The notes beneath the pieces were generated by a model. It had not been told where the DNA came from. It made no database searches and saw only the letters and a list, made by a program, of their open reading frames with translations. The position numbers and the translations under genes are program-made. This document shows positions 17,687 to 26,222 of a stretch of DNA of 64,000 nt, in pieces. The DNA is from DASUAS01 sp963720765 (GTDB lineage: Bacteria > Actinomycetota > Acidimicrobiia > IMCC26256 > DASPTH01), in assembly GCA_963720765.1 (NCBI GenBank), contig CAVRGS010000001.1, positions 186,001 to 250,000 on the forward strand, written 5' to 3'. Positions within the stretch are counted from its first letter, which is position 1. Each line of letters starts with the position of its first letter.

Positions 17687-18962
17687 GCTCCACGCGCCGC
17701 CGACCGTGCGAGCGCGGGCGGGCGTCCTCCACGTCGACGAGGACGAACTGGTCGCGTGCGTGGGCTGTGGCCTGTGCCTCCCTCACTGCCCGACGTACCG
17801 GGTCACCGGCTTGGAGCGGCTCTCCCCGCGCGGTCGCATCGCGGCGATGCGCGCGGTGGAGCTCGAGGGTGCGCCACTCGACGACGCGTTCCGCGAGACC
17901 ATCGAGACGTGCGTGCAGTGCCTCGGGTGCGAAGCGGCGTGCCCGTCGACGGTGCCGTTCGGCCATCTCGTCGAAGGCACCAACCAGACACTGCTCGAGC
18001 ACCCGGCGCCGTCCCCCGAGCTGCGCCGGTCAGTGCGCCGACTCGCCGATTGGGTCGCGTGCACGCTCGTGCTGCCACGCCACGGCGTGTTGCTCGCGCT
18101 CACGTGGGTGCTCCTGGTCGCCCAGCGCCTCCACCTCGTACCTCGACGCTTCGGTCTGCCGCGCCTGTCGGCCGAGTCGCTGCGCACGCCTCTCGTCGCC
18201 GACACGTCGTCCTCGGACACCGGACCGGTCGACGCCTACCTGTTCCCGGGCTGCGTGATGGACGCGTGGCAGCGCGACGTGCACCGCGCCGCGCTGCGGG
18301 TGATGCGCGCCGCGGACGCGCGCATCGGGCTCCCCGGCCGCGGCGGCGACTGCTGCGGCGCGCTGCACACCCACGGCGGGCGGGTCGCACAGGCGCGAAA
18401 GCTCGCCCGCCGCGTGATGGCGTCGATGCCGGGCGACGCCCCGGTGGTGGTCGACAGCGCAGGGTGCAGCGCGGCGATGAAGGACTACGGACGCCTCGTC
18501 GGCACCCCTGCCGCGCACGCGTTCGCGGCCCGGGTCGTCGACTTCTCCGAATGGGTCGCGGCGCACGGCCCGCCGCCGCTGCGCGACACCGGGACGACCG
18601 TCGTGGTGCAGGACCCGTGCCACCTCCGCCACGTGCAGAAGGCCCAGGGCGCGGTCCGCACCGTGTTGGCCCCGGCCTACCGGATGGAGGAGACCGCCGA
18701 CGACGGCCTCTGCTGCGGTGCGGGAGGGACGTATTCGGTGCGGGAGCCGGAGCTCTCCGGGCAGATCCGCGAGCGTAAGGTGGCGTCGCTCCAGGCGGCC
18801 CACCGTGACGCGGACACCCCCTTGGTCGTCGTCTCCGCCAACCCCGGGTGTGCGATGCACCTCCAGGCCGCAGGCCTCACCGTGCGCCATCCCGCCGAAC
18901 TGCTCGCGGACGCCCTCACCGCCTCGTCCGCCGGACCCGTCGAGGAGACACCGGATGCGTGA
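17679..18962 (+). CDS. glcF: (Fe-S)-binding protein, glycolate oxidase subunit GlcF type
   Basis: A 427-residue electron-transfer subunit. Two [4Fe-4S] motifs lie near the N-terminus: CVGCGLCLPHCPTY and CVQCLGCEAACPS. Two cysteine-rich CCG domains follow, with DCCGALHTHGG and CCGAGGTYS, which hold the non-cubane-type sites of the HdrB/GlcF family. A hydrophobic stretch around GVLLALTWVLLVAQRL between the halves could dip into the membrane. It accepts electrons from GlcDE and passes them to the quinone pool. Confidence 0.88.
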   Translation: MTELHAPPTVRARAGVLHVDEDELVACVGCGLCLPHCPTYRVTGLERLSPRGRIAAMRAVELEGAPLDDAFRETIETCVQCLGCEAACPSTVPFGHLVEGTNQTLLEHPAPSPELRRSVRRLADWVACTLVLPRHGVLLALTWVLLVAQRLHLVPRRFGLPRLSAESLRTPLVADTSSSDTGPVDAYLFPGCVMDAWQRDVHRAALRVMRAADARIGLPGRGGDCCGALHTHGGRVAQARKLARRVMASMPGDAPVVVDSAGCSAAMKDYGRLVGTPAAHAFAARVVDFSEWVAAHGPPPLRDTGTTVVVQDPCHLRHVQKAQGAVRTVLAPAYRMEETADDGLCCGAGGTYSVREPELSGQIRERKVASLQAAHRDADTPLVVVSANPGCAMHLQAAGLTVRHPAELLADALTASSAGPVEETPDA

Positions 18963-19152
18963 CGCCGACCCGATCGTCGAACGGCTGCGGTCGGTCGAAG
19001 CCGACCTGCGTGACCTCGCCTACGAGCGGTTGCGCGCCGCGGCCGAGGACGGCGACGCCGACGCGCTGGCGGAGGAGAAGAAGCTCCTGCAGGCACGGCG
19101 CGCCATCGAGAAGGCGATCGTCACGCTCGGGGGATCCCCGGAGTACGACTGA
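18955..19152 (+). CDS. small acidic helical protein, unknown
   Basis: A 65-residue protein starting MRDADPIVERLRSVEADLRD, almost entirely charged alpha helix with 14 Glu or Asp in the first 50 residues and heptad spacing that suggests a coiled coil. Its start overlaps the end of glcF by 8 bases, so it is probably translated with the operon. I do not recognise a family. Confidence 0.6.
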   Translation: MRDADPIVERLRSVEADLRDLAYERLRAAAEDGDADALAEEKKLLQARRAIEKAIVTLGGSPEYD

Positions 19153-19224
19153 CGCTTCAGCCTCACCCGCCGAACAGTTCGAAGTCGGCCGTTGCAGGCG
19201 TACGCGAACTTCGAGGTGCTCGTC

Positions 19225-19689
19225 TCAGGGCTGGTCGAGGGCCGCCGCTCGCCGACCCATCTCCTCCTCGGAGACGTCCTCGACGTGGCTGGCGACGCTC
19301 CAGCGGTGGCCCCACGGGTCGACGAACTGACCCAGGCGGTCGCCGTAGAACTGATCCTCGACCGGGCGCGCGACCGTGGCGCCGAGCTCCAGGGCCCGTG
19401 CGAACACCGCGTCGACGTCTTCCACGTACACATGGACGGTCACCGGCGAACCGCCCAGGCTGAGCGGCGAGACGAACCCGTGGTCGGGGAACTCGTCGGC
19501 CAGCATCACCATGCCGCTGCCGATCTCGAGCTCGGCGTGGCCGATGTTGTCGGGAGCGTCGCCTGGCATGCGCATGCGCTCGTTCGCGCCGAGCACGTCC
19601 TTGTAGAACTCGATGGCGTCGGCCGCGCCGCGACAGCACAGGTACGGCGACACGCGCGGGTAGCTCGCAGGGATGGGATCCACGGCCAC
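19225..19689 (-). CDS. VOC family protein (PhnB/glyoxalase-like)
   Basis: A 154-residue vicinal-oxygen-chelate protein. It has the PhnB-like opening YPRVSPYLCCRGAADAIEFY, the middle strand HAELEIGSGMVMLADEFPD, and the end motif DPWGHRWSVASHVEDVSEEE. PhnB-type proteins of this layout are often of unknown function. GTG start at 19689, 17 bases after the stop of the SDR gene; it is the last gene of a seven-gene run. Confidence 0.85.
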   Translation of the reverse strand: MAVDPIPASYPRVSPYLCCRGAADAIEFYKDVLGANERMRMPGDAPDNIGHAELEIGSGMVMLADEFPDHGFVSPLSLGGSPVTVHVYVEDVDAVFARALELGATVARPVEDQFYGDRLGQFVDPWGHRWSVASHVEDVSEEEMGRRAAALDQP

Positions 19690-19706
19690 GGTGGGAGACC
19701 TCCTGA

Positions 19707-20462
19707 TCAGGGAACCACGTATCCGCCGTCGACCGCGAGGGCGTGGCCGAGCACGAACGACGCGTCGTCGGAGCAGAGCCACATCACGGCGTTGGCGATC
19801 TCGTCCGGTGTACCGATGCGCCCGATCGGGTGGAGTGCGACCAACTGGTCCTCGAGCCCAGGGAGCTCGGTCGCCGCTCGGACCATCGGGGTGAGGACGG
19901 TGCCGGGGCACACCGCGTTCACACGCACGCCCTGGCGACCGTACTCCAGCGCGGCCGACTTGGTGAGGCCGAGCACGCCGTGCTTCGACGAGACGTAGGG
20001 CGACTGCCCCGGGTACCCGACCAACCCGGCCCCGGATGCGGTGTTCACGATCGCGCCGCCGGTCTCGAGCAAGTGGGGGAGCTCGTACTTCATGCAGAGG
20101 TACACGCCCCGCAGCATGACGCCCTGCACGCGGTCCCATTCCTCCTCGGGGAGATCGGCGACGTCGTGCTGCGCGCCGGCGACTCCTGCGTTGTTGTGCG
20201 CGTAGTCGAGCCGTCCGAACTGCACGATGGCGGAGGCCACCATCTTCCGCACCGATTCGCTCGAGGCCACGTCGACGTGCACGAACCGTGCGTTCGCGCC
20301 GGCGAGCTCCACCGTGGCGCGCCCACCGACCGCGTCGACGTCGGCCGCGATCACCGATGCACCCGCGCGTGCGAACGCCAGCGCCGACGCGCGGCCGATG
20401 CCGGCGCCGGCGCCGGTGACCAGTGCGACCCGACCCGAGAAGTCGTACGTGACCTGGCTCAT
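19707..20462 (-). CDS. short-chain dehydrogenase/reductase
   Basis: Classical SDR of 251 residues. It shows the cofactor motif TGAGAGIG, HNNAG after strand 4, the catalytic Ser in NTASGAG and the YVSSK Tyr/Lys pair, and ends with DGGYVVP. An acidic residue after strand 2 (AADVDAVGG) suggests NAD(H) rather than NADP(H). Substrate unknown. Starts 19 bases after the LOG-type gene. Confidence 0.9.
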   Translation of the reverse strand: MSQVTYDFSGRVALVTGAGAGIGRASALAFARAGASVIAADVDAVGGRATVELAGANARFVHVDVASSESVRKMVASAIVQFGRLDYAHNNAGVAGAQHDVADLPEEEWDRVQGVMLRGVYLCMKYELPHLLETGGAIVNTASGAGLVGYPGQSPYVSSKHGVLGLTKSAALEYGRQGVRVNAVCPGTVLTPMVRAATELPGLEDQLVALHPIGRIGTPDEIANAVMWLCSDDASFVLGHALAVDGGYVVP

Positions 20463-20481
20463 GCGCGTCTCCTCCGGCCGC

Positions 20482-21522
20482 TCACGGATCTGGCCGATCG
20501 TTGAGGCGGTCGATGAGCATGCGCAGGCGTGACCAGCCGTGGCGGTCGAAGCGGAAGGTGACGCGGTCGAGGTCGACGTGATCGTCGTCGGCGATCTCAG
20601 CGGCCGTCGCCTCCACGATCTCCATCTGACCCCGCACGACGATGTCGGCGAACTCCTCGTTCAACTCGGCGAGGCGTTCGGCCGACGGCGCCCGCTGCAT
20701 GCGCAGGACCAGGCGGCCCTTGACGAATCGCTGTGAGTGGTAGTTGCGGTAGAAGCCGAGGACCTCGTCGACCGCGGTCTGGACGTCGTCGGTGACGCAG
20801 AACAGGTGGTCGTCTTCCAGGGACACGTATCCGTGCCCCTCCAGCTCCCGCGCCACGAACGCGCCCCAGTGCTCCCAGTACGTGCCGCCGGGGACGTCGA
20901 GCATGATGACCGGCGCGGGCTGGGCCTTGCCGGTCTGCAGCAGCGTGAGCAGCTCGAACGCCTCGTCGAGGGTGCCGTACCCCCCGGGAAGCAGGACGAA
21001 CGCGTCGGACTCCTTGATGAACTCCAGCTTGCGGGTGAAGAAGTAGCGGAAGTTCATGAGCTTCGGGTCGTCGGCGAGGAACTGGCTCGTCGTGGTCTCG
21101 AACGGCAGGACGATGCTCACGCCGAACGCGTTCTCGGGGCCCGCGCCCTCGATGCCGGCCTCCATGATCCCGGGGCCGGCGCCGGTCACGACCATCCAGT
21201 CGAGCTCGGCCATGGCGGCGGCGAAGTCACGGGTCTGGCGGTACAGCGGGTCCTCGGGCTGCGTCCGCGCCGAGCCGAAGATCGCGACCTTGTGCGCGGC
21301 GCGGTAGGGCGCGAACACGTTGAACGCGTGGCGCATCTCCTTGAGCGCGGCGTTGGCGATCTTCAGGTCGCCGCGGTCGGCGCCGTCGCGCGCGAGTCGC
21401 AGTGCCGACGCCACCAGCTCGAAGATGAGGTCGGCGTCGGCGGGATCGCTGACCTGCTCGACCAGCGCGGCGATCTCGGCGTCGAGCGCGTCGTCGCCGG
21501 TGCGGTACCGCGGGAGCTTCAT
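20482..21522 (-). CDS. LOG family (TIGR00730-type) Rossmann-fold protein
   Basis: A 346-residue long-form LOG protein. The family core is clear: VAIFGSARTQPEDP, VVTGAGPGIMEAGIEGA and the active-site LLPGGYGTLDEAFELL. LOG proteins are nucleotide 5'-monophosphate phosphoribohydrolases, and some release cytokinin bases. The N-terminal 80 and C-terminal 70 residues are extra to the short plant-like LOG. It stands next to a nucleoside-kinase-like PfkB gene, which fits purine nucleotide turnover. It has its own promoter-like TAGCCT 7 bases before the ATG. Confidence 0.88.
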   Translation of the reverse strand: MKLPRYRTGDDALDAEIAALVEQVSDPADADLIFELVASALRLARDGADRGDLKIANAALKEMRHAFNVFAPYRAAHKVAIFGSARTQPEDPLYRQTRDFAAAMAELDWMVVTGAGPGIMEAGIEGAGPENAFGVSIVLPFETTTSQFLADDPKLMNFRYFFTRKLEFIKESDAFVLLPGGYGTLDEAFELLTLLQTGKAQPAPVIMLDVPGGTYWEHWGAFVARELEGHGYVSLEDDHLFCVTDDVQTAVDEVLGFYRNYHSQRFVKGRLVLRMQRAPSAERLAELNEEFADIVVRGQMEIVEATAAEIADDDHVDLDRVTFRFDRHGWSRLRMLIDRLNDRPDP

Positions 21523-21529
21523 CTCCGGC

Positions 21530-21535
21530 AGGCTA
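21530..21535 (-). promoter_or_regulatory. -10 element of the LOG-type gene
   Basis: Minus-strand TAGCCT with a 7-base spacer to the ATG at 21522. It lies between two genes that otherwise look like one operon. Confidence 0.5.
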
Positions 21536-21549
21536 TTGAGTCCGCGCGC

Positions 21550-22539
21550 TCAGCGGTGCAGTAGCGGCACCGCAAGAGCCGCGAGCGACGTGGCGGGACG
21601 AGCGCCGAGATGGCTGATGACCTCGCCGGCCGCGAGCGCGCCGACCTTGGCCGCGGTACCGAGGTCGTACCCGTGCGTGAGCCCGAAGAGGAACCCCGCG
21701 GCGAACTGGTCGCCGGCGCCCGTGGTGTCGACGACCTCGCCGACCCGGGTCGCGTCGACCACGTGCACCTCGTCGCGCGTCACGATCACCGCGCCCCGTT
21801 CGCTGCGCGTCAGCGCGGCGATCTCGCAGTGGTGTTGCACGTGCTGGAGCGCGTCGTCGAACACGTCGACCTCGTAGAGCGACGTGATCTCGGCTTCGTT
21901 GGCGAACAGCACGTCGACGTCGGATTCCACCAGCTCGAGGAACTCGTCGCGGTGGCGGTCGACGCAGAACGCGTCGGACAGGGTGAACGCGACGCGGTTG
22001 CCGACCTCATGCGCCGTGCGCGCCGCGAGGCGATACGCGTCCTTGGCCTCGGGCTCGTCCCAGAGGTAACCCTCCAGGTAGAGCACCTGCGCCCGGGTGA
22101 CCAGGTCGCGGTCGACGTCGTCGGGCCCGAGCTTGGCCGACGCGCCCAGGTAGGTGTTCATCGTGCGCTGCGCATCGGGCGTGACCATGATGAGGCACCG
22201 GCCGGTGGGATCACCGCCCATCGCGGGCTTGCCGACGAACTCGACGCCCGCGGCGCGGATGTCGTGACCGAACACCGCGCCGAGCTCGTCGTCGGCGACG
22301 CGGCCGATGAATCCGGCGGACCCGCCGAGCGACGTGACGCCGACGAGGGTGTTGGCGGCCGATCCGCCCGAGATCTCGACCGCCGGACCCATCGCCTCGT
22401 AGAGGTGCTCGGCCCGGTCGGTGTCGATGAGCTCCATCGCACCCGGGGTGAGGCCCTGCTCGGCGACGAACTGCGGGCTCTCGTGGCTGAGGACGTCGAC
22501 CAGGGCGTTGCCGATGGCGACGACGTCGAGGCGCGTCAT
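21550..22539 (-). CDS. PfkB-family carbohydrate/nucleoside kinase (adenosine-kinase-like)
   Basis: A 329-residue ribokinase-fold kinase. The substrate-side motif GGSAANTLVGVTSLGG and the C-terminal PfkB signature VDTTGAGDQFAAGFLFGL, with the catalytic Asp in GAGD, are intact. Closest by general look to adenosine kinases of actinobacteria, but sugar kinases cannot be excluded. Starts 24 bases after fbiC and stops 27 bases before the LOG-type gene. Confidence 0.85.
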   Translation of the reverse strand: MTRLDVVAIGNALVDVLSHESPQFVAEQGLTPGAMELIDTDRAEHLYEAMGPAVEISGGSAANTLVGVTSLGGSAGFIGRVADDELGAVFGHDIRAAGVEFVGKPAMGGDPTGRCLIMVTPDAQRTMNTYLGASAKLGPDDVDRDLVTRAQVLYLEGYLWDEPEAKDAYRLAARTAHEVGNRVAFTLSDAFCVDRHRDEFLELVESDVDVLFANEAEITSLYEVDVFDDALQHVQHHCEIAALTRSERGAVIVTRDEVHVVDATRVGEVVDTTGAGDQFAAGFLFGLTHGYDLGTAAKVGALAAGEVISHLGARPATSLAALAVPLLHR

Positions 22540-22563
22540 CGGTGTCCCGTCACGATGCCCCGC

Positions 22564-24999
22564 TCACGAGGCGTTCGCGTTCTTCACGCCGCCGAACACG
22601 ACGGGCACCGAGGACGCGGCCGCGGCGACGCGGTCGGCTTCCAGCGCCTCGGGCGGAGGGCGCAGGCGTCGGCCTTCGGTGCGGATGCGCCCGTACAGGG
22701 TGGTGCGCTGCTCGAGCGGACGACCCAGCGGCTCGACGACGGCCTGCAGCTCCGATTCGTCGAGCTCCTGACCGTGACTCGCACCGGCGGCACGCGAGAT
22801 GTTCTCGTCCATCAGCGTGCCGCCGAGATCGTTGCACCCGGCCTGCAGCGCCTGACGAGCGCCGCGCACGCCGGCCTTCACCCACGACACCTGCACGTTG
22901 TCGATCCACCCGCGGTACGCGATGCGCCCGACCGAGTGCATCAGCAGCACCTCCCGCATGGTCGGGCCCTTGCGAGCCTTCTGCTGCAGGAAGATCGGGG
23001 TGGCCATGTGCACGAACGGCAACGGCACGAACTCGGTGAAGCCGCCGGTCTCCTTCTGGACGGCGCGGGTCCGCACGAGGTGACGCGCCACGTGCTCGGG
23101 CCGCTCGACGCTCCCGAACATGATCGTGATGTTCGAGCGCAGCCCGACCGAGTGCGCGGTGCGGTGCGCGTCGAGCCACTCCTCGGTGTCGATCTTGTCG
23201 GGGCAGATGACGGCGCGGACCTCGTCGTCGAGGATCTCGGCCGCGGTACCGGGCAACGTCGCCAGGCCGGCGTCCTTCGCCATGACCAGGTAGTCGCGCA
23301 GCGGCATGTCGAGCCGGCGCGCCCCTTCGGTCACCTCGAGCGCGGTGAACCCGTGCACGTGGATCTGCGGTGCGACCTGCTTCACCGCTCGTGCCACCGA
23401 GAGGTAGTAGTTGCCGTCGAAGCTGGGATGGATCCCGCCCTGGAGGCACACCTCGGTCGCACCGCAGTCGACGGCCTCGAGCACGCGGCGCTGGATCTCC
23501 TCGAGGTCGAGGAGGTACGGCGTGCCGCGCAGGTTGAGCGACAGCGGGCCCTTGGAGAACGCGCAGAACTTGCACTTGAACGTGCACACGTTCGTGTAGT
23601 TGATGTTGCGGTTGCGCACGAACGTCACCGGCTCGCCCACCGCGTCGATCCGCAGCTGGTCGGCGACGGCCGCGACCTCGAGGAAGTCGGGACCGCGTGC
23701 TTCGAGCAGGGTGACGATCTCGTCGACCCCCACTTCTTCACCCGCCAGCACGCCGTCGAGCACCTCGCCGACCGGGGTGCGAGCGCGAGCCGTCCAGCCC
23801 GCGGGGGCGGTCGCCGGGAGGAGGAGCGGGGGCGACCCGTCGCCGCCGGCCGACCACGCGTCGTCGCGCGCGAGGCCTTCGAGATCGGACGCGCAGCGCA
23901 CGGCGAAGCGCACGTCGTCGTGCAACCAGCGGTCGCCGTCGCGCACGTACTCCGGGTAGACGGTGAGTCGCGGCGCCAGCGTGTGGCCGGTGGCCTCGGT
24001 GGCGTCGCGCAAGAGATCGAGCGCGGGCCACGGGCGTTCCGGGTTCACGTGGTCGGGGGTGACCGGGGAGACGCCACCCCAGTCGTCGATGCCGGCGGCG
24101 ACGAGCGCGGCGAGATCGTCGGCGTCGGACAGGTTCGGCGGCGCCTGGAGGTGGATCGACGGGTCGAGCACCAGGCGGGCGACGGCGATGGTCCAGAGGA
24201 ACTCGTCGGGCGGGCACGCGGGCGCGCGCCACATCGAGGTACCGGTCTTGGGGAGGAAGTTCTGGACGATCACCTCCTGCACGTGACCGTGCCGCTCGTG
24301 CGCGGCCTGGATGGCGACCAGGGCGTCGAGGCGTTCCTGCCGGGTCTCACCGATGCCGACGAGGATGCCCGTGGTGAACGGGATCCGGGCCCGTCCCGCG
24401 GCTTCGAGGGTGGCCAGCCGACGCGCCGGCGTCTTGTCGGGCGCGCCCGCGTGGGGCCCACCCGGCTCGCCCAGCCGCTCGGCCAGGGTCTCGATCATCA
24501 TCCCCTGCGACGGCGACACGGCCCGCAGGCGGGTGAGCTCGTCTTCGGTGAGGGCGCCGGCGTTGGCGTGGGGGAGCAGGCCGGTCTCGCCGAGCACCGC
24601 CGCCGCCGCCGCCACGAGGTAGTCGACGGTGGAGGCGTAGCCGCGCGCCGCCAGCCACTCGGCGGCGTCGGGATAGCGGTCTTCGGGCGCTTCGCCGAGG
24701 GTGAAGAGCGCCTCGTGGCAGCCGAGCTCGGCTCCCCGACGTGCGATGGCGAGCACTTCGTCGAGCTCGAGGTAGGGCGACACGAGGTGCGCGGGCGGCT
24801 TGGCGAAGGTGCAATAGCCGCACTTGTCGCGACAGAGCATCGTGAGCGGGATGAACACCTTCGGTGAGAAGGTCATGCGCACGCCGTACACGGCGTCGCG
24901 CCGGGCGGCCGCACGCGTCATGAGCTCGGCGAGCGGGGCGTCGAGCAGCGCATCCACGTCGACGGGCGTGTCGACGGACGTGTCGACGGTCGCGGCCAT
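22564..24999 (-). CDS. fbiC: FbiC, bifunctional FO synthase (CofG + CofH) for coenzyme F420
   Basis: Bifunctional radical-SAM enzyme that makes the deazaflavin FO from tyrosine and a pyrimidine precursor. The 811 residues carry two radical SAM domains. The CofG-like half has CRDKCGYCTFAKPP; the CofH-like half has CTFKCKFCAFSKG. Further marks include LPHANAGALTEDEL, SPVTPDHVNPERPWP and CLQGGIHPSFDGNYY. In most archaea these are two separate proteins; the fused form is typical of actinobacteria. The ATG at 24999 is preferred because TAGCCT lies 7 bases upstream. Its presence implies F420-dependent oxidoreductases elsewhere in the genome. Confidence 0.95.
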   Translation of the reverse strand: MAATVDTSVDTPVDVDALLDAPLAELMTRAAARRDAVYGVRMTFSPKVFIPLTMLCRDKCGYCTFAKPPAHLVSPYLELDEVLAIARRGAELGCHEALFTLGEAPEDRYPDAAEWLAARGYASTVDYLVAAAAAVLGETGLLPHANAGALTEDELTRLRAVSPSQGMMIETLAERLGEPGGPHAGAPDKTPARRLATLEAAGRARIPFTTGILVGIGETRQERLDALVAIQAAHERHGHVQEVIVQNFLPKTGTSMWRAPACPPDEFLWTIAVARLVLDPSIHLQAPPNLSDADDLAALVAAGIDDWGGVSPVTPDHVNPERPWPALDLLRDATEATGHTLAPRLTVYPEYVRDGDRWLHDDVRFAVRCASDLEGLARDDAWSAGGDGSPPLLLPATAPAGWTARARTPVGEVLDGVLAGEEVGVDEIVTLLEARGPDFLEVAAVADQLRIDAVGEPVTFVRNRNINYTNVCTFKCKFCAFSKGPLSLNLRGTPYLLDLEEIQRRVLEAVDCGATEVCLQGGIHPSFDGNYYLSVARAVKQVAPQIHVHGFTALEVTEGARRLDMPLRDYLVMAKDAGLATLPGTAAEILDDEVRAVICPDKIDTEEWLDAHRTAHSVGLRSNITIMFGSVERPEHVARHLVRTRAVQKETGGFTEFVPLPFVHMATPIFLQQKARKGPTMREVLLMHSVGRIAYRGWIDNVQVSWVKAGVRGARQALQAGCNDLGGTLMDENISRAAGASHGQELDESELQAVVEPLGRPLEQRTTLYGRIRTEGRRLRPPPEALEADRVAAAASSVPVVFGGVKNANAS

Positions 25000-25006
25000 G
25001 TTCGGG

Positions 25007-25012
25007 AGGCTA
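25007..25012 (-). promoter_or_regulatory. -10 element of fbiC
   Basis: Minus-strand TAGCCT, 7 bases before the ATG at 24999, in the 20-base gap after the SnoaL-like gene. Confidence 0.55.
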
Positions 25013-25019
25013 CCCGCAG

Positions 25020-25553
25020 TCAGAACGAGAGCGGCCGGGTGAAGTGCTCGATCGCGTCGCCACCGGCAGCGGTGGCGCCCCATCCTCCGGTGAACGCGGC
25101 GTCGGTCACCTCGCGGCGGTGGGTGATGAGCCACTTCCCGTCGACGGGAGCGAACTCGTCGAGGTATCGGCCCCAGTGGTCGAGCCCGTGCACGGTGAGG
25201 AACAGGTAGTAGGAGCGCGCCTTGGCCCGGGTCTCGCTCAGCACGTCGATCTGCGTGGTGGCGGTGAAGTGGCGGATGAACGGCACCCGACCGCGGGCCA
25301 GCCACTCCTGGGTCGGGGTCATGACCACCGACTCCTCGCTGTCGTCCGACGCGGGACGTCCACGGTCGACCACCGACGACATGAACGCGTGAATGGCGTC
25401 GCGGCCCACGTAGCGTCCGCTGCCGGTCTCCATGATTCCATCGGGCGCGAACACCTCGACCATCTGGTCGATGCGGCCGCTGTCGCCGTTGGCGTTGTAG
25501 CGGGCGATGCAGTCGCGGATGCTCTCGCGGGCGATCAGTTCCCAGACTTCCAT
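25020..25553 (-). CDS. SnoaL/NTF2-like protein
   Basis: A 177-residue NTF2-like cone-fold protein. It has an N-terminal helix (ESIRDCIARYNANGDSGRIDQ), the FAPDGIMETGSGRYVGRDAI strand-turn typical of SnoaL-like domains, and DEFAPVDGKWLITHRR near the end. Catalytic role or ligand unknown. ATG at 25553, 13 bases after pgl, so probably co-transcribed with it. Confidence 0.8.
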   Translation of the reverse strand: MEVWELIARESIRDCIARYNANGDSGRIDQMVEVFAPDGIMETGSGRYVGRDAIHAFMSSVVDRGRPASDDSEESVVMTPTQEWLARGRVPFIRHFTATTQIDVLSETRAKARSYYLFLTVHGLDHWGRYLDEFAPVDGKWLITHRREVTDAAFTGGWGATAAGGDAIEHFTRPLSF

Positions 25554-25566
25554 CGGGTCTCCTCGG

Positions 25567-26205
25567 TCAACCCGCGGCGGCGGGATCGACGAGCCACAAC
25601 ACTCGCTCGGCGGTGACACGCGCCGCCGGGAGGTCGTCGCCGGCGCGGATGCGCGCGAAGGCGGCGCGCTTCTCCTCGCCGGCGACGGTGACGACGACGA
25701 GGCGCGACCGCTGCAGCGCGGGGTAGGTGAACGTCAGGCGCGGATGCGGGTGGAGCGCGTCACTGTTGGTCACGACGAAGCGGTCGGTCACGTCCAGCGC
25801 CGCCGATCCCGGGAACAGCGACGCGGTGTGACCGTCGGGCCCGAGGCCGAGGTGCACGACGTCGATCGGGGGTGCGGCCGCGACCAGCGCGTCGTAGGCG
25901 AGCGCGGCAGCCTCGGCCGTCGTCCCGGCGCCGGCCATCGAGTGGATCGCCCGCGGACCGGCGTGGTCGAGCAGCACCGCGCGCGCCATGCCCTCGTTGG
26001 AGTCCGGGTCGTCGACCGGGACGAACCGCTCGTCACCGAACCACACGTCGATGCCCGACCAGTCGAGCGGGCGTGCCGCCAGGGCGACGTACGCGTCCTT
26101 GGCGGTGCCACCCCCCGAGAGCGCGATCGAGTTCGGCGCAGCTTCGACCACGACAGCGGCGAATGCCGAGGCGACATCATCGACGATCCGTACGTCCCCG
26201 TCCAC
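25567..26205 (-). CDS. pgl: 6-phosphogluconolactonase
   Basis: A 212-residue DevB/Pgl-type lactonase of the oxidative pentose phosphate pathway, hydrolysing 6-phosphogluconolactone. Family motifs are ALSGGGTAKDAYVAL, VWFGDERFVPVDDPDSNEGM, LGLGPDGHTASLFPGS and the final LVDPAAAG. GTG start at 26205, with TATCAT 6 bases upstream. It heads a minus-strand run of seven closely spaced genes, while tkt and tal lie 1-4 kb away. Confidence 0.9.
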   Translation of the reverse strand: MDGDVRIVDDVASAFAAVVVEAAPNSIALSGGGTAKDAYVALAARPLDWSGIDVWFGDERFVPVDDPDSNEGMARAVLLDHAGPRAIHSMAGAGTTAEAAALAYDALVAAAPPIDVVHLGLGPDGHTASLFPGSAALDVTDRFVVTNSDALHPHPRLTFTYPALQRSRLVVVTVAGEEKRAAFARIRAGDDLPAARVTAERVLWLVDPAAAG

Positions 26206-26211
26206 GGCGCC

Positions 26212-26217
26212 ATGATA
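26212..26217 (-). promoter_or_regulatory. -10 element of pgl
   Basis: Minus-strand TATCAT, 6 bases before the GTG of pgl. The fusion gene on the plus strand starts only 17 bases from the pgl start. Confidence 0.5.
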
Positions 26218-26222
26218 CGGAG

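Noticed and set aside
21610..24867. A plus-strand open frame of about 1085 codons opposite the PfkB and fbiC genes
   Set aside because: It is a side effect of high GC at third codon positions; its product is His/Arg/Val-rich with no family features, while the opposite strand encodes clear enzymes.
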